Origin: Peptococcaceae bacterium
Lineage (GTDB): Bacteria > Bacillota > Desulfotomaculia > Desulfotomaculales > UBA12532
Direction of reading: 5' to 3'
DNA: 8,615 nucleotides
Assembly (NCBI GenBank): GCA_003445475.1
Contig: DMDP01000221.1
Span: forward strand, 1 to 8,615
In this document: positions 1 through 6,265 of the stretch, one piece after another
Layout of the letters: each line of letters begins with the position of its first letter
How positions within the stretch are numbered: position 1 is the first letter of the stretch
Position numbers and translations under genes: made by a program
The notes under the pieces: model-generated
What the model saw: the letters and a program-made list of their open reading frames with translations, nothing else
Databases searched by the model: none
What the model was told of the DNA's origin: nothing

Positions 1-699
1 GGCCGGCAGGAGGTGTGTGGCGCCCAGCGATCGCAGAAAAGCGTTGACGTTTTCCACCTGCAGCGAGAAGGAAACCTCAGGAGGCACCACCAGGTGCAGT
101 TCCCTGAGACCGTACCCGGCGGGCAGGCGGGAGGGCAGGCGAACGGGGAAGTCCACGGCCTGCTGTGCTTCTGCCAGGGTTACGGTACGTTCACTTTCCC
201 GGCCCTCGACGTATACTCGCCCAAACGAGGCCAGGTCGATTGTGCCGCCGCGTTCGAGCACGCGTTCGATTTGGGCCATGTCCTGCCGGGTGATGTTGAT
301 GACCTGAAAGCGTTCCACGCGAAAGATATTCAAGAACTCGCCGGCCAGGCCGCGCACCGGCCCGAAACTGAAGGCAACAACCAGGGCCGCAGCGGCGGCC
401 ACCGCCGCCCAGAGCTTTTTGCTGCGCATTCCGGACGCTCCTTTCTCGTTTGTCGAAGCCGTAAGGAAGCGGGAGGAGAACTGCCGCCACGCCTCGGGGG
501 TGCCTTCCGCGCCGGCGGCCGCGGCATACCTTTCCAGGCAACTGGTAACGCTTGCTTCGTTTTCCTGCAGTGTGGCGGCAAGCCGCCGGCAACGGGGGCA
601 ACGTGCCAGGTGACGGTCGATGCGTGCGGCCCGCCAGCGGGATACTTCTCCGTCAAGGTATGCCTGCAGGATTCCCTCGTTGTAACACAAGGTGCTCAC
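1..699 (-). CDS. Zinc-finger anti-sigma factor, membrane-anchored (partial, C-terminus beyond window)
   Basis: Predicted inhibitor of the ECF sigma factor encoded just upstream. 233 codons are open from a GTG at 699 to the window edge with no stop, so the C-terminus is missing. Residues 5-37 look like a ZAS-type zinc-binding domain (Cys5, then His30-x3-Cys34-x2-Cys37). A hydrophobic stretch at about 97-113 (LWAAVAAAAALVVAF) is the likely single membrane span, leaving the N-terminus in the cytoplasm and the rest outside. After it comes a region including TLAEAQQAVDFPVRLPSRLP (about 173-192) followed by AGYGL, which resembles DUF4367-type extracytoplasmic domains of Firmicute anti-sigma proteins. 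The GTG overlaps the sigma stop codon as GTGA, with AAAGGAGGG just upstream, so translation is probably coupled. Sigma binding is known for the family and inferred here; the signal sensed is unknown. Confidence 0.88.
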   Translation of the reverse strand, partial: MSTLCYNEGILQAYLDGEVSRWRAARIDRHLARCPRCRRLAATLQENEASVTSCLERYAAAAGAEGTPEAWRQFSSRFLTASTNEKGASGMRSKKLWAAVAAAAALVVAFSFGPVRGLAGEFLNIFRVERFQVINITRQDMAQIERVLERGGTIDLASFGRVYVEGRESERTVTLAEAQQAVDFPVRLPSRLPAGYGLRELHLVVPPEVSFSLQVENVNAFLRSLGATHLLPA

Positions 700-1205
700 C
701 CTCCCTCCTTTACGTAATACTCTTTAAACCTGGCCCGCGCGCGGGCCAGAACGGTGCCCACGGCGCTCCTTTTTATGCCCAGGGCGGCGGCGATTTCGGC
801 GTAGCTTGCGCCCGAGTACCTCAGCCACAGGCAGGCGCGGTCCCGGGGCGAAAGCCTGGCCAGCGCCGCCCGTACGCGGAAAGCCTCGTCATCCCGCACA
901 AGTTTCTCTTCCACGTCCGCCTCCCCTTTGTTCGCGTGGGCATAGCTTGTTTGCAAGGCTTCACGGTGCGCCCGGCGGCGTTCACGCCGCAGGTGATTGG
1001 AGGCCAGATTGGCCGCGACCCGGTACAGCCACGCGCGGATATGGGTATTGTCTTGCGGCGGCGAACGGTACAGGCGCAGAAACGTTTCCTGCACGATGTC
1101 TTCCGCTGCTGCCGCATCTCCCACGATACCGCCCACCACCCGCAACAAGGCTGCGTAGTGGCGCAGGAAGATGTTTTCAAAATCGCCGGGCGCCGCATGA
1201 TCCAC
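696..1205 (-). CDS. ECF-type RNA polymerase sigma factor (sigma-70 family)
   Basis: Alternative sigma factor that directs RNA polymerase to a small stress or envelope regulon, normally held inactive by the adjacent anti-sigma factor. Counting from the GTG at 1205 it has 169 residues, typical for ECF sigmas. Region 2 spans about 9-77, with DIVQETFLRLYR (36-47) and the DNA-melting/-10 segment AWLYRVAANLASNHLRR (58-74). Region 4 spans about 111-163 and holds a helix-turn-helix (SYAEIAAALGIKRSAVGTVL). Region 3 is absent, as expected for this group. I prefer the GTG at 1205 because GAAAGGG lies 8 nt upstream; the frame is open to a GTG at 1250 (184 residues), but the extra N-terminus matches nothing in the family. 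It overlaps the anti-sigma gene by 4 nt. The exact ECF group cannot be assigned by eye. Confidence 0.92.
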   Translation of the reverse strand: MDHAAPGDFENIFLRHYAALLRVVGGIVGDAAAAEDIVQETFLRLYRSPPQDNTHIRAWLYRVAANLASNHLRRERRRAHREALQTSYAHANKGEADVEEKLVRDDEAFRVRAALARLSPRDRACLWLRYSGASYAEIAAALGIKRSAVGTVLARARARFKEYYVKEGG

Positions 1206-1220
1206 GTTTCTAACCCTTTC

Positions 1221-1232
1221 GGAACGCGTTCC
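1221..1232. promoter_or_regulatory. 12-bp perfect palindrome in sigma-factor leader
   Basis: GGAACGCGTTCC is a perfect dyad lying 16 nt upstream of the chosen GTG start of the ECF sigma gene, in the divergent region between that gene and smpB. Its place in the leader suggests an operator or RNA element, but no regulator is identified. A 12-bp palindrome can occur by chance. Confidence 0.3.
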
Positions 1233-1308
1233 TGAATATATTAACACCACGGGGTGTGTTTTTGTAACCTTATCAACCTGTTACTGGAAAATTCTGGCGG
1301 GACCTGTA

Positions 1309-1337
1309 TTGACATCAACGGGCTTCTGGTCTATAAT
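1309..1337 (+). promoter_or_regulatory. Consensus sigma-A promoter for smpB-ssrA
   Basis: The -35 box TTGACA (1309-1314) and -10 box TATAAT (1332-1337) both match the housekeeping consensus at all six positions and are separated by exactly 17 nt. Transcription should start near 1344, giving a leader of about 45 nt before the smpB TTG. Such a strong site fits an abundant RNA such as tmRNA encoded downstream. Confidence 0.92.
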
Positions 1338-1389
1338 GAAGCCGGTGCCGAGTCTGTTCACAAGGGCGGTGAAAGCGGGGTGATTTAAC

Positions 1390-1842
1390 TTGGCGGTCAA
1401 GGTGGTATGCCAGAACAGGAAGGCGTGGCACGATTACCAGATACTCGAGACTTACGAGGCCGGCATGGTGCTCACCGGGACCGAGGTTAAATCGCTCCGT
1501 GCCGGGCGGGCTAACCTGAAGGACAGCTTCGCCCGGATTGCCGACAGCGAGCTGTGGCTCGAGAATATGCACATCAGCCCTTACGAGCAGGGAAACCGGT
1601 TCAACCACGACCCCAAGCGGGCGCGCAAGCTCCTGATGCATAAGAACGAAATCATGCGCCTGTGGGGGCGGACGCGGGAAAAAGGACTTGCCCTTATTCC
1701 GCTCAAGGTGTACTTTAAAGACGGCCGGGCCAAGGTAGAGCTGGCCCTGGCCAGGGGCAAAAAGATCTACGACAAGCGCGAGGAGATTGCCCGCCGCGAG
1801 GCGCGGCGCGAGTTGGAGCGTGCCTTGCGCCGCCGGGCCTGA
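1390..1842 (+). CDS. smpB: SsrA-binding protein SmpB
   Basis: SmpB binds the tRNA-like end of tmRNA, takes the place of the missing anticodon arm and places tmRNA in the A site of stalled ribosomes for trans-translation. The 150-residue product has normal family length. Family landmarks are clear: GTEVKSLR (30-37), the RNA-binding segment [18 protein letters not shown] (58-75), KLLMHKNEI (80-88), and [12 protein letters not shown] (120-131) leading into the basic C-terminal tail ([15 protein letters not shown]) that enters the mRNA channel. The start is TTG at 1390, supported by GGGGTGAT at 1377-1384, 5 nt upstream. It is driven by the perfect promoter at 1309-1337. Its stop ends at 1842, only 6 nt before the first base of tmRNA, so the two partners are almost certainly co-transcribed. 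Confidence 0.97.
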   Translation: MAVKVVCQNRKAWHDYQILETYEAGMVLTGTEVKSLRAGRANLKDSFARIADSELWLENMHISPYEQGNRFNHDPKRARKLLMHKNEIMRLWGRTREKGLALIPLKVYFKDGRAKVELALARGKKIYDKREEIARREARRELERALRRRA

Positions 1843-1848
1843 CAACGT

Positions 1849-2201
1849 GGGGGCGACGAGGTTTCGACGGGGGAAGCGGTGGCGAGAGGAGCGAGCCGGG
1901 GTCGTCACCAGCCCGCAATACGGTGGCAAAACAATAAACGCCAACAAGACCGAACTCGCTCTGGCTGCTTAATTCAGCCAGCATCCTAACGGTTCTCGCC
2001 TGCGGAACCGGCTAGGGTGTCAAACTAGCAGGCTTGCCGGCCGGCCCTTCCCGGGGGCCGGGCCGGGACACACACCGGGATAGCTTGCGGGCAGCCCGGC
2101 TGCGGGCGGCGCGCAAGCGAAAGCCAGTACGCAGCCTGCGCTCGGAGAGCCTCTTGCGGTCGTTCCTTCGGACAGGGGTTCGACTCCCCTCGCCTCCACC
2201 A
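1849..2201 (+). ncRNA. ssrA: Transfer-messenger RNA (tmRNA)
   Basis: tmRNA rescues stalled ribosomes and tags their products for proteolysis. This 353-nt one-piece form has the full architecture. The 5' end GGGGGCG (1849-1855) pairs with CGCCTCC (2191-2197) with one G-U pair, followed by A and an encoded CCA (2199-2201). The T arm is AGGGG-TTCGACT-CCCCT (2174-2190), and the 5' domain carries GGTTTCGACGGGG. The tag frame begins at 1940. Helix 5 (CTGGCTG 1961-1967 with CAGCCAG 1975-1981) places the tag stop codon in its loop. Downstream, a pseudoknot is seen (GGTTC/GAACC at 1991-1995 and 2005-2009; CCTA/TAGG at 1985-1988 and 2013-2016), then a very GC-rich pseudoknot region (2030-2150). There is no separate promoter in the 6-nt gap from smpB, so the 5' end is presumably made by RNase P cleavage. 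Confidence 0.97.
1940..1972 (+). other. tmRNA-encoded proteolysis tag (ANKTELALAA)
   Basis: Resume codon GCC at 1940 opens a ten-codon frame, ANKTELALAA, ending in TAA at 1970-1972. With the alanine carried by tmRNA the complete tag is AANKTELALAA. The terminal LAA is the family-typical ClpXP degron, and the start AANK resembles other bacterial tags. The stop codon sits in the loop of helix 5, as usual. Confidence 0.95.
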
Positions 2202-2207
2202 CAAGAA

Positions 2208-2238
2208 AAAAACCCGCGGCATACCTCCGCGGGTTTTT
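2208..2238. terminator. Bidirectional Rho-independent terminator between ssrA and the small ORF
   Basis: CCCGCGG (2213-2219) and CCGCGGG (2227-2233) form a perfect 7-bp stem with a 7-nt loop. It is flanked by seven A residues on the left (2206-2212) and TTTTT on the right (2234-2238), so it works on both strands. On the plus strand it ends the smpB-ssrA transcript 6-7 nt after the CCA end. On the minus strand it ends the riboswitch-controlled transcript about 35 nt after the small ORF stop, so nothing further downstream should be read from that promoter. Confidence 0.93.
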
Positions 2239-2271
2239 GTTTAAAGCGAAGGCTTCGCGGCGCTTGATTAC

Positions 2272-2352
2272 TTACCACCTTCTAGCTGCGCTGCCTACCA
2301 CGGTGAGCGCCAGGAGCAGGACCCAGAGGGGAAGGGAATACAGCCACCGCAT
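2272..2352 (-). CDS. Riboswitch-linked 26-residue hydrophobic peptide
   Basis: A short ORF of 26 codons plus TAA, starting at the ATG at 2352. Ahead of it is AAAGGAGGTC (2361-2370 on the plus strand), a near-perfect Shine-Dalgarno sequence about 8 nt away. The peptide begins MRWLYSLPLWVLLLALTV and ends VGSAARRW: a short basic/aromatic N-terminus, one hydrophobic span (about residues 4-21) and a basic aromatic tail, as in single-pass small membrane proteins. It lies downstream of a c-di-GMP-I aptamer and its terminator, and upstream of a strong terminator, so it is the only good ORF of that transcript. I recognise no family. It lacks the conserved residues of AgrD-type autoinducer precursors. 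A membrane role is inferred from composition only, and translation is unproven. Confidence 0.6.
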   Translation of the reverse strand: MRWLYSLPLWVLLLALTVVGSAARRW

Positions 2353-2425
2353 TACTGGAAGACCTCCTTTCCTTGGGTGAAACTTCAATGTATTGACCGG
2401 CCCGCCACACCACAAGGCGAGCCCG

Positions 2426-2461
2426 AAAAACAACAGGCAGGTATTTGCGAGTACCTGCCTG
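2426..2461 (-). terminator. Terminator hairpin serving as riboswitch expression platform
   Basis: In minus-strand RNA, CAGGCAGGUA (2461-2452) pairs perfectly with UACCUGCCUG (2443-2434) across an 8-nt loop, followed by UUGUUUUU (2433-2426): a strong intrinsic terminator. On the plus strand no T-run follows, so it is directional. Its 5' arm shares C2461, A2460 and G2459 with the 3' strand of aptamer helix P1, so both cannot form fully at once. A ligand that holds P1 together should therefore prevent termination and let transcription reach the small ORF. Confidence 0.85.
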
Positions 2462-2551
2462 GTGTTCGGCAGCCCGGCAGCCTGATCTTTTACGTCAGGC
2501 CCGTGGCTTTGTGCCCCCTCCTCGCGGCGGGTTCACCCTTTCGCTACCAGA
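2459..2551 (-). promoter_or_regulatory. Cyclic di-GMP-I (GEMM-I) riboswitch aptamer
   Basis: Minus-strand RNA matches the GEMM-I architecture. P1 is CUGGU (2550-2546) with ACCAG (2463-2459), plus a possible U-G pair. P2 is CCCGCC/GGAGGG with one G-A mismatch, capped by a GCGA (GNRA) tetraloop at 2525-2522. The conserved linker CAAAGCC follows (2511-2505). P3 is CGG+GCCUGA (2503-2495) with UCAGGC+CCG (2485-2475) and a two-base bulge in the tetraloop-receptor position. The closing segment is GGGCUGCCGA. By alignment with the Vibrio Vc2 aptamer, the three ligand-contacting bases are kept: G20 = G2536, A47 = A2509, C92 = C2469. A guanine at position 20 favours c-di-GMP over the cGAMP-preferring variant. 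The aptamer is followed directly by a terminator and then the 26-codon ORF. Confidence 0.87.
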
Positions 2552-2588
2552 CGGGAGTCGGGTAACATCTTGTTGCATTTAAACATAT

Positions 2589-2618
2589 ATCATAAATTCT
2601 TATCAGGCCTGAAAGAAT
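2589..2618 (-). promoter_or_regulatory. Candidate promoter with dyad for the riboswitch transcript
   Basis: The AT-rich stretch ahead of the aptamer carries TATGAT (2594-2589 on the minus strand), a 5/6 match to a -10 box, about 40 nt before P1. The -35 region (TTCTTT, 2617-2612) is poor. It falls inside an imperfect inverted repeat at 2596-2618, with arms ATTCTT-TCAGG and CCTGA-AGAAT offset by one base around GGCC. The poor -35 overlapped by a dyad suggests an activator- or repressor-controlled promoter. The dyad could also be a weak terminator for the DUF5317 transcript, but no U-run follows. Confidence 0.4.
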
Positions 2619-2681
2619 CCTGCTCGAAAATAGGAGAATTTTTTGATAATTACTGTCGATCCGTGTCATAACTTGACGAAA

Positions 2682-3251
2682 TCAACGCTTAGGGGGGAAA
2701 ACGACTTGAAATAGCCAGAAGGCTCCGACGCCGATGATAAAGTCGCCCACACTGAAAGCCGCCGGAAAGGGAAAAGGCCGGGGGACATAAAAGTTGTCGG
2801 CCAAAAAAGTCAGGCGGGAGGATTCGTCCATGAGGATGCTGTGGCAATCGGGGATGCCCTGTTGCATTTTGGCAATCATTTCTGGAGGCGTGGTGCGCTG
2901 GAGGGCTTCAAGGGGCACGGGCACAAACCCCCCGTTGGCTACCATTACCACGAGGTTCAAAAAGGTCCCCAGCCCGATGACCGTAAGGGGTCCCGAAACG
3001 GGCTTGAGACGCCAGTTGAGAGAGATAAATAAGAGCAGCAGTACGTAGGGTACGGGGTTGAGGTACGGGGCCAGCCCGCTCTGGGTGGCCCAGTCACTGA
3101 CGGGTTGGAGGTAAAGAACAAGCCGGTAGACGAGGATAAAGATCACCAGCCACGGCGCTCTGAATCGACCGTCCAGGGCGAACCTGCTCAGGTCTTTTCC
3201 TCGCGCCAGCGCCACGATTATGGAAAGCAAGACCGGTATAAGCAGGTACAT
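2682..3251 (-). CDS. DUF5317 family membrane protein
   Basis: A 189-residue protein of unknown function with about five hydrophobic segments (near 1-16, 33-50, 64-80, 86-106 and 168-186). Family-like features are the NGGFVPVPL motif (106-114) after the fourth segment and the C-terminal pattern with FLAD (149-152), YVPRPFPFP (155-163) and FSVGDFIIGVGAFWLF (166-181), which I associate with DUF5317. The ATG at 3251 has AGGAGGGG about 7 nt upstream, and the gene begins 18 nt after the HD-GYP stop, so the two are surely one operon. That association suggests a membrane partner or accessory of the HD-GYP protein, but the role is inference. The c-di-GMP riboswitch unit follows about 90 nt downstream of its stop. 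Confidence 0.85.
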   Translation of the reverse strand: MYLLIPVLLSIIVALARGKDLSRFALDGRFRAPWLVIFILVYRLVLYLQPVSDWATQSGLAPYLNPVPYVLLLLFISLNWRLKPVSGPLTVIGLGTFLNLVVMVANGGFVPVPLEALQRTTPPEMIAKMQQGIPDCHSILMDESSRLTFLADNFYVPRPFPFPAAFSVGDFIIGVGAFWLFQVVFPPKR

Positions 3252-3269
3252 TGGCTATCCCCTCCTGAA

Positions 3270-4565
3270 TCAGTTGAAAGGTCTGGCCTGTTCCTGGGTG
3301 GCCAGGAAGGCGTTCACGACGGCCGGGTCGAACTGCGTACCGCTGCATCGCCGCAGTTCGTCGAGGGCTTGTTGTCTGGTCAATGCCCTCCGGTAGGGCC
3401 GGTCGGTGGTCATCGCGTCGTAAGTGTCGGCCACGGCAAGGATGCGCGCGCCGAGCGGAATAGCCTCTCCTTTGAGGCCCACGGGGTAGCCGGTGCCGTC
3501 GAAACGCTCATGGTGGTACAGCACGTAGTGGGCACACTTCTTGTAGAGATACAAATTGCTCAAGATCTCGAAGCCGACGCGGGGGTGCGTTTTGACAGCC
3601 TCGTACTCCTCGGGGGATAGGGACCCGTTCTTAAGCAGGATGTAATCGCTGATGGCCACTTTCCCGATATCGTGCACCCGCCCGGCCAGAGCTATTTCTT
3701 CTACCTCCTTGGCGCTCAACTTCATGGCCCAGGCCGTGGCTTCGGCGAGCTTGGCCACCCGCTGGGAGTGCTTTGCCGTGTAGAGGTCCCGCCGGTCGAT
3801 GATGTCGGCCAGCACTTCCATCGTGGCGATGGTCTGCAGGTGCAGCTGCGCATAGTTCTTGAAACTCAGGTGGGCCATAAGCAAAGGCATAGCCAGAAAG
3901 ACGAGGCTCAGAGGCTCTTGCTGGTAAAGGTAAACGATGAGCGGGGCCACAGGGAGGACAGTCGGGGTGTGTAATGTCTCGACGCGTAAGTCCTTTTGTA
4001 TTATACTGGTCAGTTTTTGCCCGCTTGTAAGGGCGACGATACACCACACGAGCACCGCGTTAGCAACGATATAGACAAGGTAGCTTAGAAGGAAAGCGAG
4101 GAAGTCATGGCGCAGGCTGAACACCGCGTCCGTCGATTGTTTCAGCGCGTAAAACACCGGCGCGGCCAGGCAGATGGTGATGGTATACTGGGCAGCATTA
4201 AAAACCGCCTTGTGTGCCCCCCGGCGGCTTGTAACGTCGTTAATAATACTGGCAAGTACCCCAGTGAAAATGGCGGTGGGGGTATCGAAAAGGATGTAGG
4301 CCGAAACGTGGAGGGCACAGGATACAGTCAGGTAATAGCCGAAAAGGGAAACCATTAACTTTTCGCTGACAAACGTCAGGAAGGTCCAAATGAAGTAAAT
4401 ACCGAAGAAGCTAACCTTCAAATGGGACAGGTTTATCCCAAAAATGACACTGCCCGTGACGACAACAACCAGAAAGTATAAAAGAGCCGGCCCCTGCAAG
4501 CCGGTAGACCTCGTGAAGCTTCTAATCGCAAGTTGCACCTGGGGCTTTCTTATCTCGCGGGCCAT
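3270..4565 (-). CDS. Membrane HD-GYP domain protein, predicted c-di-GMP phosphodiesterase
   Basis: A 431-residue protein predicted to hydrolyse the second messenger c-di-GMP. The N-terminal half (about 27-235) is hydrophobic, with roughly seven or eight membrane segments, and probably acts as a sensor or anchor of MASE type. A short linker (TIATMEVLADIIDRRD, 245-260) leads into the HD-GYP domain (about 255-425). Metal and catalytic positions look intact: His266, the HD pair His298-Asp299 in HDIGK, His327, His351-His352 in HHERFDGTGYP (351-361), and Asp380. Full conservation argues for an active enzyme. The ATG at 4565 has only GAGGT about 13 nt upstream, so the start is less sure than the product. 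Next in the operon is DUF5317, and just beyond is a c-di-GMP-I riboswitch, which supports the c-di-GMP theme. Activity on other cyclic dinucleotides cannot be excluded. Confidence 0.93.
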   Translation of the reverse strand: MAREIRKPQVQLAIRSFTRSTGLQGPALLYFLVVVVTGSVIFGINLSHLKVSFFGIYFIWTFLTFVSEKLMVSLFGYYLTVSCALHVSAYILFDTPTAIFTGVLASIINDVTSRRGAHKAVFNAAQYTITICLAAPVFYALKQSTDAVFSLRHDFLAFLLSYLVYIVANAVLVWCIVALTSGQKLTSIIQKDLRVETLHTPTVLPVAPLIVYLYQQEPLSLVFLAMPLLMAHLSFKNYAQLHLQTIATMEVLADIIDRRDLYTAKHSQRVAKLAEATAWAMKLSAKEVEEIALAGRVHDIGKVAISDYILLKNGSLSPEEYEAVKTHPRVGFEILSNLYLYKKCAHYVLYHHERFDGTGYPVGLKGEAIPLGARILAVADTYDAMTTDRPYRRALTRQQALDELRRCSGTQFDPAVVNAFLATQEQARPFN

Positions 4566-4632
4566 CCGTTCAGACCATACCTCTTCGTTTTCTTGTCGCG
4601 AGTCCGCCCGGATATTGAGAAGTGATCGTTTC

Positions 4633-4661
4633 TATATACCATGTTTTCGCCAATGTGAGCA
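4633..4661 (-). promoter_or_regulatory. Possible extended -10 promoter for the HD-GYP operon
   Basis: Minus-strand TGGTATATA (4641-4633) fits an extended -10 element. The hexamer 17 nt upstream, TGCTCA, is only a 3/6 match to a -35 box. It lies about 70 nt before the HD-GYP ATG in the only AT-rich part of this gap. This is the best candidate I see, with low confidence. Confidence 0.3.
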
Positions 4662-4700
4662 GGTTCCCTGTCGAATTATGTGAAAAGGTGGGCCTGTTCT

Positions 4701-4796
4701 CTAAGCGGTGGCTGCGAGTTCAAGAACCAGCGCAATGGTTGCCGCGATAAAGATGGCCGGCAGCAGGTTGCCAACCTTGATGCGGGTAGCGCCAGA
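4701..4796 (-). pseudogene. C-terminal remnant of a DUF554-type membrane protein
   Basis: Right after the ABC ATPase gene (20 nt past its stop) a 31-codon frame without a start codon ends in TAG at 4703-4701. It reads as a typical membrane-protein end: SGATRIKVGNLLPAIF followed by IAATIALVLELAATA. The RIKVGNLLPA segment plus a last hydrophobic span closely resembles the C-terminus of DUF554 proteins (YdfK/YqgA type, about 230 residues). The frame is closed by TAA at 4799-4797, and no more of the family is visible upstream, where the transporter operon begins. I take it as the tail of a gene cut by a deletion or insertion. The family call rests on memory of the motif; a chance frame is possible but less likely. 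Confidence 0.55.
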
Positions 4797-4816
4797 TTAC
4801 TTATGCGCATGTCGGG

Positions 4817-5522
<706 letters not shown>

Positions 5523-5539
<17 letters not shown>

Positions 5540-6233
5540 GGGTCTTGAGCCTCCTTTCGGTGTAATCGACCAGGCGGGAGAAGGAAAGGGTCATGATCAG
5601 ATAGAGAAAGGCCACGGTGATGTATATTTCGAACACCGCAAACGTTTCGCCGACGATCAACTGCCCGCGACGCAGCAGTTCTTCGAAACCGATTACGGAA
5701 AGGAGGGACGTGTCTTTCAGCATGGCGATGAACTCGTTTCCCAGGGGCGGAATGATGCGCCGGAAGGCCTGGGGGAGAATGACGTACCGCATGGCCTGGG
5801 AGTGCGTCATCCCAAGGGAACGGGCGGCCTCCATCTGCCCCCGTTCGATAGACTGCACCCCGGCACGGAAGATTTCGGCGATGTAAGCGCCGCTGTTGAG
5901 GCTGCAGGCAAGAACTGCGGCCCAGAAACGGGGAATGTCGGTGCTGGAAAAAAGCCGCGGTATACCGTAGTGGGCCATCAGATATTTTTGCAAGGCGTCC
6001 AGGAGGTAAGGGATGCCGAAGTAAACGATGAGGATCTGCACCAGCAGGGGGGTGCCGCGAAAGAAATCGACGTAACAGGTAGCCAGGAAGCTCAAAAAAC
6101 GTCTTTTTGACAGACGGGCCAGGCCGGCAATGAGGCCCAAGACGCAGCCGTTGGCAACGGAAATCAGGGTGATGCCTAGCGTGATACCTGCACCGACAAG
6201 AAGTACCGGAAATGTTCGGATTACGGTTTCCAA
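5523..6233 (-). CDS. glnP: Polar amino-acid ABC transporter, permease (GlnP-like)
   Basis: Membrane subunit of the amino-acid importer, with 236 residues and about five membrane spans. A HisM/GlnP-type core is evident: [21 protein letters not shown] (55-75) and the coupling-helix EAA loop [20 protein letters not shown] (135-154), followed by [14 protein letters not shown], which contacts the ATPase. The start is TTG at 6233, chosen because GAGGTGATT lies about 5 nt upstream and the N-terminus ([20 protein letters not shown]) is family-typical. It follows the binding-protein gene by 67 nt, which contain a strong hairpin, and overlaps the ATPase start by 17 nt. It probably works as a homodimer, since a single permease gene is present. 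Confidence 0.94.
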
Positions 6234-6265
6234 GTTTAATCACCTCAGGCGCATAGAAAGAAGAA

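Noticed and set aside
13..1235. Plus-strand ORFs of 234 and 227 codons opposite the sigma and anti-sigma genes
   Set aside because: The minus strand carries recognisable ECF and ZAS domains with coupled start and stop codons; the plus-strand frames have no recognisable features.
1244..1263. ACACC-ACGG-GGTGT followed by GTTTTTG as a plus-strand terminator
   Set aside because: The stem is only 5 bp and no plus-strand gene lies upstream to be terminated; retained only as a possible symmetry element.
1315..1947. 210-codon minus-strand ORF opposite smpB
   Set aside because: It is a shadow of the GC-rich smpB gene, covers its promoter and the tmRNA 5' part, and has no family features.
2012..2278. 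Overlapping minus-strand ORFs (60-88 codons) with phrases such as EARGVEPL and GESNPC
   Set aside because: They are antisense to the 3' half of tmRNA. The RGVEPL/GESNP-like text is the well-known artefact of translating the reverse of a T-arm and CCA end.
2377..2565. 62-codon plus-strand ORF across the riboswitch
   Set aside because: It has no good ribosome-binding site, is antisense to a structured RNA element and shows no protein-like pattern.
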